Positions 6,412-13,900 of a stretch of 18,277 nucleotides of DNA are shown piece after piece. The position numbers and the translations under genes were made by a program. The notes under the pieces were generated by a model, which did no database searches, was not told where the DNA came from, and saw only the letters and a list, made by a program, of their open reading frames with translations. Within the stretch, counting starts at the first letter, position 1, and every line of letters starts with the position of its first letter. Source of the DNA: an uncultured bacterium (GTDB lineage Bacteria; Bdellovibrionota_C; UBA2361; SZUA-149; CALKYB01). The stretch is taken from contig CALKYB010000177.1 of NCBI GenBank assembly GCA_938003565.1, forward strand, positions 1 through 18,277, in the 5' to 3' direction.

Positions 6412-7196
6412 AACAAAACCTGAGTTAAAATTGAAGTGAGGAAATAATCTAAAACAAGAATTGTCACTGACGAAGTTACGACAGCACTGGTCGTTGCAGC
6501 ATTCACTCCAACTGCCCCAAAACCACAGTTCCAACCTTTATAACAAGATATCCAAGAGAAACAGAGGCCAAACAGAGTGGCTTTAATAATACCAGAGTAT
6601 ACATCCACCCAACCAACTGCTGAGACCATTTGAGACATGTAAGTACCTGATGAAAGATCCAGTGTTCCAACACCAACTAGATATCCCCCTGCAATACCAA
6701 TCACATTAAAAAGACAGGTTAAAAGTGGTAAGCATATTATTCCAGCAATCAAGCGAGGCACCATCAAATGCTGTAGAGGATCAATTGCCATGGAGCGCAA
6801 AGCATCCACCTGCTCAGTAATCTTCATTATTCCCAACTCAGCTGTCATCGCTGACCCAGCTCGACCGTTCACCATCAAAGCTGTCAACACGGGCCCTAAC
6901 TCTCGCAAAAGACTAAGGGCAATCATCGGGCTTGTATAAGCAGTCGCTCCAAACTTTGAAAGTGTGTACTCTCCTTGCACAGCTAAAACAGCTCCTGTAA
7001 ATCCACCGACCAAGCCGACTACCGCTATAGACTCAACTCCAACCTGGTAAATCTGCTTCATTACCAATGAGACATGATAGGGAGGAAGAAAAGCTCGGCC
7101 AACTACCCTAAAAAGAAAAAGCCAAGCTGAACCGAATCCCGTAAAGACGGAAATCAGAGTTCGGCCAAGTTTGATAGGAATTTTGGTAGCGCTCAT
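6408..7196 (-). CDS. mlaE: MlaE-like lipid ABC transporter permease
   Basis: 262-residue integral membrane permease of the MlaE family, the transmembrane core that binds MlaF on the cytoplasmic face and MlaD on the periplasmic face. The sequence has the family pattern: an amphipathic N-terminus, VESIAVVGLVGGFTGAVLAVQGEYTLSKFGA, then RELGPVLTALMVNGRAGSAMTAELGIMKITEQVDAL, the segment including the cytoplasmic coupling helix. The end, VGVNAATTSAVVTSSVTILVLDYFLTSIL, is also typical. Length matches E. coli MlaE (260). Start at ATG 7196 without an obvious ribosome binding site. It is first of three tightly packed genes (4-base overlap with mlaF, then mlaD). rlmE lies 119 bases upstream on the same strand and may share a transcript. 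Confidence 0.94.
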   Translation of the reverse strand: MSATKIPIKLGRTLISVFTGFGSAWLFLFRVVGRAFLPPYHVSLVMKQIYQVGVESIAVVGLVGGFTGAVLAVQGEYTLSKFGATAYTSPMIALSLLRELGPVLTALMVNGRAGSAMTAELGIMKITEQVDALRSMAIDPLQHLMVPRLIAGIICLPLLTCLFNVIGIAGGYLVGVGTLDLSSGTYMSQMVSAVGWVDVYSGIIKATLFGLCFSWISCYKGWNCGFGAVGVNAATTSAVVTSSVTILVLDYFLTSILTQVLF

Positions 7197-7315
7197 GATT
7201 AAAGAAAGCTCGTTTATAATAAAGTTGTAACCGTTTAGCCGTTTTTCACAAAAACTAACTAACTTTCAAAACTGCTCTTTCAAAACAGCCCAGCCCTCGC
7301 AAAACTTGCAAACAA
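7197..7315 (-). promoter_or_regulatory. rlmE-mlaE intergenic region with direct repeat
   Basis: Read on the minus strand, GTTTTGAAAG occurs twice, 14 bases apart (7286-7277 and 7272-7263). An AT-rich TTATTATAAA near 7224-7215 could be a -10 region for mlaEFD. No good -35 box is seen at the right spacing, and no terminator closes rlmE, so read-through from rlmE is likely. Confidence 0.3.
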
Positions 7316-7915
7316 CTAAGCCTTAAAGTTTTTAGCTACAATGTAATACTCATTCGATGAGGTCCTAGTAGACTTAAGTTTGACACGGCGCAAGGATTTA
7401 TAACATCCCTTAAACTCCTTGAAGAGCTCATTTGCCTCCTCTCCGGGAAATACTTTGGCCACAAGAGAGCCATTAGCTTTTAGTAGGTCATCCGCCAGCT
7501 CAAAAGCGATTCTAGCCGTCTCAGCGGATTTCGCTGCGTCTCCAAACTTGGTGCCAGTCAATGCAGGACTCATATCTGAGAGTAAAAGTTGAGATCTTCC
7601 CCCAAGCAACGAAAGGATCTTCTCAATATTTTCGCGGTTTGAAGCATCACCAAGCAAGATATCAACATTTTCCAAGCCTAAAGGCTCGACCTCTTTAAGG
7701 TCAATACCAACCACTCGCCCCTTCGGAGACACAAGATTGGCCGCTACCTGAAGCCAACCACCGGGGAAACATCCGAGATCGACAACCTTCATTCCTTTAC
7801 GAAATAATCGCTCTCTTTTGTTCAATTCCAACAACTTATAACTCGCTCTAGACCTATACCCTTCAGCTTTAGCTTTGAGGTAGAGCGCGTCTTTTCTAGT
7901 ATATTGCTTGGACAT
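7316..7915 (-). CDS. rlmE: 23S rRNA 2'-O-methyltransferase RlmE (FtsJ/RrmJ)
   Basis: 199-residue SAM-dependent methyltransferase. The family methylates the ribose 2'-OH of U2552 (E. coli numbering) in the A-loop of 23S rRNA on the 50S subunit. The catalytic K-D-K-E tetrad is complete: K27 (RASYKLLE), D114 (LLSDMSP), K154 (LVAKVF) and E189 (SSNEYY), with spacing matching E. coli K38, D124, K164 and E199. The SAM-binding motif VVDLGCFPGGW (44-54) is intact, with CF where E. coli has AA. ATG at 7915. In many bacteria rlmE neighbours ftsH; here it is upstream of mlaEFD and divergent from a small orphan gene. Confidence 0.96.
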   Translation of the reverse strand: MSKQYTRKDALYLKAKAEGYRSRASYKLLELNKRERLFRKGMKVVDLGCFPGGWLQVAANLVSPKGRVVGIDLKEVEPLGLENVDILLGDASNRENIEKILSLLGGRSQLLLSDMSPALTGTKFGDAAKSAETARIAFELADDLLKANGSLVAKVFPGEEANELFKEFKGCYKSLRRVKLKSTRTSSNEYYIVAKNFKA

Positions 7916-7992
7916 GTGGAAAATATATCTATAGTATCTACAGGTACTTAGTTGACTTCTCGACTCTTTTAAGGTTTTTAGACTTGCCTTGT

Positions 7993-8039
7993 TTCTATAA
8001 TTTTTCTATAAAACTTTTATAGAAAAACGCTTCTATTAA
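7993..8039. promoter_or_regulatory. Palindromic operator-like array TTCTATAA overlapping a -10 box
   Basis: TTTTTCTATAAAA (8001-8013) and TTTTATAGAAAAA (8015-8027) form a perfect 13-bp palindrome around one C. The word TTCTATAA occurs at 7993-8000 and 8004-8011, exactly 11 bases apart. It is inverted at 8017-8024, with a near copy TTCTATTAA at 8031-8039. A perfect -10 box TATAAT (7996-8001) overlaps the array and could serve the plus-strand gene at 8065. A repressor site is plausible, and a hairpin in the leader RNA is the alternative. Confidence 0.5.
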
Positions 8040-8064
8040 ACTTCGACAAAAGGACAACGGAACT

Positions 8065-8514
8065 ATGGAATCTTTAAGCACTTTTTCAAGCATCTTTACA
8101 GAACCGATGGCAATTCTCGAACTTTGCGCTTTAGTATTTACTATAGTTTACGTGGGGAAACTAGCCCTACAAGATCTTCTCACCCCTGAGGGCCATGATC
8201 AAAGTTTAAATGCAGGTCCTGGTCTAAAGAGAGCTAGTACTAGCCCCAAGACCAAAGCAAGTCAGGTTGAGATGAGTATATTCTCTACCCCTAAAGTTAA
8301 TTGCGCTGATAATTATAGAGAGAGCTACAAAGAATCAAAAAGAATTACCCTCTCCAAAAAGGCGTTACCTAAGAAACCCTCTCAGACAAGAAAAACACTA
8401 TCTCAAAGAAAGTTAGAACTTTGGGGCAAACTGGGCTCAATGATCGAAGTAGGTTCTTTGATATCTTTACCTAAAAGATCCCTAGGTAATCAATCCGAGC
8501 TACTGAGCTCATAA
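8065..8514 (+). CDS. Small membrane-anchored orphan protein with basic tail
   Basis: 149 residues that I do not recognise. ATG at 8065 has AGGA at 8051-8054, ten bases upstream. One probable membrane helix lies near the N-terminus (about 17-39, ILELCALVFTIVYVGKLALQDLL). It is followed by a long hydrophilic tail rich in serine, lysine and arginine (for example KRITLSKKALPKKPSQTRK around 92-110), then a short mixed end. The tail is strongly basic and may be disordered until about residue 110. It is flanked by a convincing -10 box and operator-like palindrome upstream and a strong terminator downstream, so it looks like a real single-gene transcription unit. Function unknown; a membrane-tethered nucleic-acid or protein-binding role is conceivable but not shown. 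Confidence 0.7.
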   Translation: MESLSTFSSIFTEPMAILELCALVFTIVYVGKLALQDLLTPEGHDQSLNAGPGLKRASTSPKTKASQVEMSIFSTPKVNCADNYRESYKESKRITLSKKALPKKPSQTRKTLSQRKLELWGKLGSMIEVGSLISLPKRSLGNQSELLSS

Positions 8515-8582
8515 ATTAGACTCATAGTTAAAACCTATCATTTCAACATGTTTACTACACACACAACTCTTAATCCCCCCAG

Positions 8583-8609
8583 GGGCTCCTTCTTAAGGAG
8601 CCCTTTTTT
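8583..8609 (+). terminator. Intrinsic terminator after the orphan gene
   Basis: GGGCTCCTT (8583-8591) pairs perfectly with AAGGAGCCC (8595-8603) around a CTT loop, followed by six T (8604-8609). It closes the unit starting at 8065 and isolates it from the helicase gene. Confidence 0.93.
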
Positions 8610-8712
8610 GTTACTTTATTGAGCTATTCAAGTATTTGTTTAATGAGCAAAGCAATAGTACTAACTAGCAACACGTTAAGAACCTAGATTAGATAAAATT
8701 CGAGGAGTTAGT

Positions 8713-10899
8713 TTGAACAGTTCTGCTTCCACTAGACCAACATCCACTAAAGAAACCCCGCTTGATGAGAAGACAGTGAATCTTAACAACATAGAAGTAG
8801 ACTCTAGTCCTACAGTTCAAAATACAGAAAAACTACTCCAAGGTCTCAATGACTCTCAAAGCAAAGCCGTTAGTCAAGTCGATGGCCCACTGCTTGTATT
8901 TGCTGGAGCAGGTAGTGGAAAAACTCGTGTGCTGACAAGACGCATCGCGAATTTAATTAGGAACCATGGAGTTGAACCAGGTGAGATCCTGGCCGTAACA
9001 TTCACAAATAAAGCCGCAGCTGAAATGCAAAGTCGGGTGCGGGCATTAGTTAGACAAAATACCGGACGAATGTGGGTAGCCACTTTCCATTCTGCTTGTC
9101 TAAGAATACTAAGAGAGCACGCTGAGGATCTTGGATTCACAAAGCAGTTTGTAGTTTATGATAGTTCAGACAGTCGAGCTGTGATGAAGCGAGTTTTTAA
9201 GAGATTGAAAATTGACCCTAAAATCATCGAGCCTAAAACTGTCTTATCTTTTATAGACAAAGCAAAAAATAACTATCTAGACGCTGAAGACTTGCGATCA
9301 GCTTCGATTGTCCCAGACTCTATGTCGGAACTCGTTGCGGATCTTTATCAAGCCTATCAAGAGGAACTTCTGGCTTGTAATGCCATGGACTTTGGAGATT
9401 TACTCTGTAACGCCCTCTCCTTACTGAAGCTCGACAAGGTAATTCTTAATAAATTCAGAAGGAAGTTTCGCTATATCTTAGTTGATGAATACCAAGACAC
9501 CAACGATGTACAATATCAGCTAATCAACCTACTCGCTGCTGAGCACAAAAATCTTTGTGTTGTAGGAGACGACGACCAATCTATCTATGCCTTTCGTGGC
9601 GCTACTATAACGAACATTCTAAATTTCTCCAGAGATTATCCGGATGCAGTTGTTGTAACCCTAGATACAAACTATCGATCAACAGAAAACATTCTTAAAA
9701 TTGCTAATAGGGTCATCTCGGCAAACGAAGGTCGACAAGAAAAAACCATGGTAACCGGGAATGAGCCTGGCGAGAAAGTTAGCTGTATTAAATCTTATGA
9801 CGATCAAGAGGAAGCCGAGTTTGTTGTTAGAGAAATAACCTCACTCATTGCAGCTGGCAATAGCTACTCCGACATAGCCGTGTTTTATAGAACTAACGCT
9901 CAATCACGAGCGATTGAGGAAGCATTGTTCGAGTCAGGCACTCCCTACGAAATCTTCGGTAGTCATAAATTCTATGAGCGAAAAGAAATCAAAGACATTC
10001 TCTCCTACCTAAAATTGCTCATAAATAAAAAAGACAACGAATCTTTTTTACGAATTATAAACACTCCCGCAAGAGGAATTGGTGCAACATCTGTAGGAAA
10101 GCTTACCGCCTGGGCAGAACAACAAGGCCTTTCCCATCTTGAAGCACTAGAGAAGTTGGCAACCGAGAATTATGGTGACAAAAAACCTAGCTTCCTAGCA
10201 GCAGCTCTAGAAAAAAAACTAGCTGGCTTTTTTGCTCTATACAAAAGCCTTGAAACTAAAAAAACTAAAGCCGAAAAAACCCTTGCCCTTTCCGACCCAG
10301 ACACCAGCTCAGGCTCTGCAAACTATGAAGCAATCGCCGAGCTCATTCGCGCCATTGCTGAAGAAAGTAAATATCTGGCAAAACTGCGGTCAGAAGAAAC
10401 CCCGGAAGCTGAAAGTCGAATTGAGAACATTCAGGAATTAATGAGAGTAGCCGCTGACTTTGTCTCAAAGAATTCCTTAGATAATGGAGTCATGCCAAAA
10501 GTTGAGGATTTTTTAGATCGAACGAGCTTGGCAACGGACATGGATAAAAACTTGGAAAAACAGGGATCCGAAGAATCCAATCAGGGCAATGTTTCACTAA
10601 TGACCCTTCATTTAGCTAAAGGCTTAGAGTTTAATAATGTATTCCTAGTTGGCTTGGAAGAAGGGCTACTTCCCCACTCTCGATCCCTAGAGTCTAAGGA
10701 AGACCTTGAAGAAGAAAGAAGGCTTCTCTATGTCGGAATCACTAGAGCTAAAAAAAGACTTTATATAACTCGGACAACTAACAGAACAACTTTTGGCCGT
10801 AATAGTTGGTATGCTGGTATGCCGTCTCGATTTATAGAAGATATTCCAGAGTCTCTAACAGAGGACCACGGCAGTGGGTTTTTTGAAAACTATTACTAA
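8713..10899 (+). CDS. pcrA: UvrD/PcrA-type superfamily 1 DNA helicase
   Basis: 728-residue 3'-5' DNA helicase acting in nucleotide excision and mismatch repair, replication restart and removal of RecA or stalled polymerase. Motifs: Q-motif GLNDSQSKAV (44-53), Walker A GAGSGKT (65-71), motif II VDEYQDTN (257-264), motif III GDDDQSIYAFRGA, motif IV TNYRST, motif V MTLHLAKGLEF and motif VI LLYVGITRAKK. TTG start with GAGGAG at 8702-8707. The first 43 residues are a hydrophilic extension. About 20 low-complexity residues (TKAEKTLALSDPDTSSG region, near 515-535) are inserted in the 2B part. The protein ends about 20 residues after PSRFIEDIPES and lacks the C-terminal Tudor-like region of UvrD and PcrA. 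PcrA, UvrD and Rep cannot be separated firmly by eye. Confidence 0.93.
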   Translation: MNSSASTRPTSTKETPLDEKTVNLNNIEVDSSPTVQNTEKLLQGLNDSQSKAVSQVDGPLLVFAGAGSGKTRVLTRRIANLIRNHGVEPGEILAVTFTNKAAAEMQSRVRALVRQNTGRMWVATFHSACLRILREHAEDLGFTKQFVVYDSSDSRAVMKRVFKRLKIDPKIIEPKTVLSFIDKAKNNYLDAEDLRSASIVPDSMSELVADLYQAYQEELLACNAMDFGDLLCNALSLLKLDKVILNKFRRKFRYILVDEYQDTNDVQYQLINLLAAEHKNLCVVGDDDQSIYAFRGATITNILNFSRDYPDAVVVTLDTNYRSTENILKIANRVISANEGRQEKTMVTGNEPGEKVSCIKSYDDQEEAEFVVREITSLIAAGNSYSDIAVFYRTNAQSRAIEEALFESGTPYEIFGSHKFYERKEIKDILSYLKLLINKKDNESFLRIINTPARGIGATSVGKLTAWAEQQGLSHLEALEKLATENYGDKKPSFLAAALEKKLAGFFALYKSLETKKTKAEKTLALSDPDTSSGSANYEAIAELIRAIAEESKYLAKLRSEETPEAESRIENIQELMRVAADFVSKNSLDNGVMPKVEDFLDRTSLATDMDKNLEKQGSEESNQGNVSLMTLHLAKGLEFNNVFLVGLEEGLLPHSRSLESKEDLEEERRLLYVGITRAKKRLYITRTTNRTTFGRNSWYAGMPSRFIEDIPESLTEDHGSGFFENYY

Positions 10900-10904
10900 A
10901 GTAA

Positions 10905-10921
10905 GGGCTCGGATTGAGCCC
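10905..10921 (+). other. Short GC hairpin after helicase gene
   Basis: GGGCTC (10905-10910) pairs with GAGCCC (10916-10921) around GGATT, five bases after the helicase stop. No T-run follows, so it is at best a weak terminator or a transcript-end stabiliser between convergent genes. Confidence 0.4.
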
Positions 10922-10949
10922 GTTGGTCCATTTACAACCTTCAAATTCC

Positions 10950-11303
10950 TTAGGAATTTAGCCGCTCCTTAACCTTTAGGTGCCAATCTGCAGACACCAG
11001 CAGGGTCAATAGAAGAAACATAATTACTGTGTTGCTAAGCGGCAAACTAATCAGCGACCGAATAAACACGATAATCAAAAACGCACCCGCTGCTTTTATA
11101 GCAAGTACCTTCGAACTTGCTAAAGCCCTGGCAGCAAGAGTATTGAATTTGACGCTAATAAGGACAATCCAGTTTGCTGGCATCAGAACTGTCACCGCGA
11201 AAAAAAACAAACCCCAGTCTGCAAGGCTATGACTAATTACAAAACTGAGCAGACCACAGACCACAAAGGCCCCAACTGCCTTCAACGCTAGATTTTTAAA
11301 CAC
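10950..11303 (-). CDS. Four-helix membrane protein made of an internal duplication
   Basis: 117 residues, GTG start at 11303 with AAGGA six bases before it. Unrecognised family. The protein is almost entirely hydrophobic, with likely helices around 9-25, 29-49, 67-84 and 92-105. Residues 3-54 align without gaps to residues 65-116 (period 62). The pattern KxLAxKAxGAF ... IS ... L ... F ... T-L ... AxW ... N is shared and I count 17 identities in 52. It therefore looks like a two-helix unit duplicated in tandem, joined by a short basic linker (about 55-64). It faces the helicase gene, and the next minus-strand gene upstream is divergent in content, so no operon partner is clear. Function unknown. 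Confidence 0.72.
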   Translation of the reverse strand: MFKNLALKAVGAFVVCGLLSFVISHSLADWGLFFFAVTVLMPANWIVLISVKFNTLAARALASSKVLAIKAAGAFLIIVFIRSLISLPLSNTVIMFLLLTLLVSADWHLKVKERLNS

Positions 11304-11462
11304 ATTAAATCCTTAGTATAAACCAGGCACTTATTTACCACTATTTTACTCAAATATCAAGCTGCTCATAGGCATCGTTCGGCATTACCAAACCCAATTC
11401 AATACACAGCTAACTAATTAATTCTACATGGTTTCAAAGGTTTAGAGGCAAATAGGGGACAC

Positions 11463-11539
11463 GATGCGAAGAACTACCGTGCCAGCCCGAACAGACCTCT
11501 AAGAGAGGCGAGCTACAAATACTGGCTTTCGCATCTTTT
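11463..11539 (+). ncRNA. Possible small structured RNA with terminal stem and T-run
   Basis: In the 253-base gap between two minus-strand genes, GATGCGAA (11463-11470) pairs with TTCGCATC (11528-11535), followed directly by TTTT. Inside, GCCAG (11481-11485) pairs with CTGGC (11522-11526), and CCTCT (11496-11500) pairs with AGAGG (11504-11508) around AAG. The three stems are nested and all perfect. The T-run favours plus-strand transcription. No convincing promoter is seen upstream and I recognise no known RNA family, so this is a candidate only. Confidence 0.35.
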
Positions 11540-11556
11540 AAGATAGAAATCGAGAA

Positions 11557-13032
11557 TTAATTTTGACCGACTTTTAGATCCCCGGATCTATCATCTCTAA
11601 TCCTATAAGTTTGAAGGATACTGGCACTTTCACCCTGAACTCTATTTCGATCTAAAACTAACTCTCGTCCATCCTCGTGCTTAAAAACTATGTAAGGAGA
11701 TTCCGAAGATTCCACTTTTTTGACAAGATCTTTCAAATTCAAAACCTCTTCTCCGTTTACGGACTCCACAGGCCACCAACTAACGCCGCTATAACCTTCG
11801 TTAAGAGAAGACGAGAGAACTTTCAAAATTAAAACTACCTCCTCACCTTTCTTCTCCTTATAGTTCGAAGAAAGGTATGAAGTCAGGTTCTTTGGTGCAT
11901 TAGAATACCATTTAGGACCGTAGCTTTTTAATAAACTCTTTGTCAGTGGTGTAAAAACCACTCCTCCATAAATAAAATATGAAGGTAGTTTATCGTACTG
12001 CTCCATTGGAACTAGATGTCGAGAGGCAATATCACTAGTAAGTTTAAGAGTTAGGCTCTTCTCCTCACCTTTTCTGAGAATCTTAACGTCAATCGAATCG
12101 CCAATTTGTTCTGATTGAACAAAGAAAGCCATGTTCGTTCGCTCATCACTTCGAAACTCAACCGACCCGTCGTTCTCTACCTTGTGCCCATCTACCGATA
12201 TAAGAACATCACCTGCTTCAAGTAATCCACTAGCAGCCGTTCCCGGAGAAACCCGTGTAACCAACACACCACTTTGAGAATCAGGAACTTGATGGTATTT
12301 TTTTAAATCGGAATTCTCTAAAGGCTGAAAAGCAATACCCAAAGTTGGAAATCCATCATATTTGCCATCCTTAATGTCAGCAAGAAAATGTCGAATAATC
12401 GGGGGCGGAACAAGATATCCGATTCCATCGGCAAAACGCATACCTTGCATTACAACTCCAACAATCTTCCCCTCAGCCAACACCGGGCCACCACTATTGC
12501 CAGGATTAATCGCTGCATCAATCTGCACCGCCAGCAAGCCAAGTGAACTATGAGCATAGCTTTGATGCTCAATCCTTGAAACCACGCCTTTAGTAATACT
12601 AAGTTGATCTCCTCCCAATGGAAAACCATAGACAAGAACATCTTTCTGTATCCTAGGAAGCTCTCCGATCTCAAGCGCCTTTACTCCGTCGAAAAAGCTC
12701 TTATCCTCAAGCTCCAACAAAGCTAAGTCACTATCATGCGAAACATTTACTACTCGAGCTTGGAACTTTTTTGATTCACCATATCTTCGAACCTGAACAA
12801 ACGTACTATTGCTAACTACATGGGCATTGGTGAGAATTCGATTGCCCGAAATAACAGCTCCAGATCCCGTCGAAGCTCTTGGTCCTTCCATACTCCAAGG
12901 ATTATAAAAATCAGGTGAATTATGAACGGTATAAATCTTGACTATAGAACCCTTAGAATCAGCTAGACCCCAAGTTGGAAAACAAACCAAAAGCACTAAA
13001 GCTAGAAAATACTTGTATATATCTTTACTCAC
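11557..13032 (-). CDS. Periplasmic DegP/DEG9-like serine protease with two PDZ domains
   Basis: 491-residue S1C (HtrA/Deg) protease. A signal peptide (1-24, cleavage after WGLA) sends it to the periplasm. The chymotrypsin-like domain (about 28-220) has the triad H71 (TNAHVV), D102 (HDSDLALLEL) and S180 (PGNSGGP), plus YGFPLGGDQLSITKGVVSRIE as in plant DEG9-type proteases. PDZ1 covers about 228-330 (LGIAFQPLEN ... SGLLEAGDVLISVDG). The C-terminal part (350-465, FIYGGVVFTPLT ... VESVNGEEVLNLKDLV ... ELVLDR) matches the special second PDZ of the DEG9/DEG-like branch, not the PDZ2 of DegP. GTG start at 13032 with a weak ribosome binding site. Expected role: degradation or quality control of envelope proteins. 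It is divergent from a lipoprotein gene, with which it may share a control region. Confidence 0.9.
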   Translation of the reverse strand: MSKDIYKYFLALVLLVCFPTWGLADSKGSIVKIYTVHNSPDFYNPWSMEGPRASTGSGAVISGNRILTNAHVVSNSTFVQVRRYGESKKFQARVVNVSHDSDLALLELEDKSFFDGVKALEIGELPRIQKDVLVYGFPLGGDQLSITKGVVSRIEHQSYAHSSLGLLAVQIDAAINPGNSGGPVLAEGKIVGVVMQGMRFADGIGYLVPPPIIRHFLADIKDGKYDGFPTLGIAFQPLENSDLKKYHQVPDSQSGVLVTRVSPGTAASGLLEAGDVLISVDGHKVENDGSVEFRSDERTNMAFFVQSEQIGDSIDVKILRKGEEKSLTLKLTSDIASRHLVPMEQYDKLPSYFIYGGVVFTPLTKSLLKSYGPKWYSNAPKNLTSYLSSNYKEKKGEEVVLILKVLSSSLNEGYSGVSWWPVESVNGEEVLNLKDLVKKVESSESPYIVFKHEDGRELVLDRNRVQGESASILQTYRIRDDRSGDLKVGQN

Positions 13033-13091
13033 TAATTTTTACCCATTAATTTAATATTCTATCCAGAGTGCTGAAAATCGACCTCAAAGAG

Positions 13092-13142
13092 ATATTTAAG
13101 TATAGTCTCTCCCCAAACCAAATAGATTGGTTCAATATTTAA
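13092..13142. promoter_or_regulatory. Inverted and direct repeats in divergent protease-lipoprotein promoter region
   Basis: AACCAA (13116-13121) and TTGGTT (13127-13132) form an inverted repeat around ATAGA. ATATTTAA appears on both sides (about 13092-13099 and 13135-13142). The region lies between divergent GTG starts at 13032 and 13162, where an operator is plausible. No high-quality promoter boxes are seen. Confidence 0.35.
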
Positions 13143-13161
13143 AGTTGTTTATAGGTCAGTC

Positions 13162-13872
13162 GTGATGTTGATAGTAAAAAAATGCTTAACACTTTGTCTA
13201 CTTTTTATTGCCCTGCTGAACATTTACTCTTGTTCCAGCGATAACCAAAGTAATGAATCCGCAAATATTCGTTATATCAATGCTAACTTTGTAGAGTCCT
13301 CCACCAAAGTAAATTCAAATGGAAACTCCAAAGATTTTATTGATATTAACTTCGGAGAAGTCCGAGACTACCAACAAGAAGAAACTGGACTCTTCGCCTT
13401 TTCCACCACTAGGGAGGACTCTCCCGTAATTGAAAACCTCAACACTATTAGTGTGGGCCAAGGACAATATATCACTGTCGTAATTTCTCACAGTAACAAT
13501 CAAGACGAGGTTAGCCTACTTAGAGATGACCTAGAAAAGCCAGATTCAGATCAAATCTTCAACATTCGTCTGGGGAATTTTTATGACGAAAGTTCCGGCC
13601 TTGATGTATATTTGGTAAATGCTGATGCAGATATTTCCAATCTGGAAAGAACAAGAGGACTTAGCTTTAGACAAACTAGCCTCTACCTAGCCGCTTCAAA
13701 TCAAGATGGGCCCCAAAGAATAATAGTAACTCAACAAAACTCTAAGACTCCTATTTTGGATTCTGGATCCCTATCTCTTGAAGGGGGAAGAAACTACTCT
13801 TACTTCATCATTCCTAAACTTGGCGGCGGCGGGGAGCCGAAGGGAATATTAACTATTGATGGAGACAGTTAA
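13162..13872 (+). CDS. Lipoprotein with DUF4397-like beta domain
   Basis: 236 residues. A basic start and hydrophobic stretch (LCLLFIALLN) lead to IYSC, a lipobox-like site with C24 as the probable lipidated residue; tyrosine at -2 is unusual. The mature part looks like the DUF4397 family of secreted beta-rich proteins: IRYINANF at the start, NFGEVRDY, VGQGQYITVVIS and LLRDDLEKPDSDQIFNIRLGNF. Then comes a second half with SGLDVYLVNADADIS, RIIVTQQN and YSYFIIPKLGGGGEPKGILTID. Binding partners of this family are not known to me. Start: GTG 13162 or ATG 13165, with AGG at 13153-13155 serving either. It is divergent from the periplasmic protease, so both products act outside the inner membrane. 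Confidence 0.75.
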   Translation: MMLIVKKCLTLCLLFIALLNIYSCSSDNQSNESANIRYINANFVESSTKVNSNGNSKDFIDINFGEVRDYQQEETGLFAFSTTREDSPVIENLNTISVGQGQYITVVISHSNNQDEVSLLRDDLEKPDSDQIFNIRLGNFYDESSGLDVYLVNADADISNLERTRGLSFRQTSLYLAASNQDGPQRIIVTQQNSKTPILDSGSLSLEGGRNYSYFIIPKLGGGGEPKGILTIDGDS

Positions 13873-13882
13873 AAATCCCCAC

Positions 13883-13899
13883 TTTATTTATAGAATAAA
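13883..13899. terminator. Weak AT-rich hairpin between convergent genes
   Basis: TTTATT (13883-13888) pairs with AATAAA (13894-13899) around TATAG, between the lipoprotein stop and the YbjN-like stop. The stem is only AT pairs. It could help end transcription in both directions but is not a strong terminator. Confidence 0.3.
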
Positions 13900-13900
13900 T

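Noticed and set aside
6412..6534. N-terminal extension of mlaF to an ATG at 6534
   Set aside because: This stretch is cysteine-rich nonsense in the mlaF frame and is coding for the conserved end of mlaE; the TTG at 6411 fits the family start.
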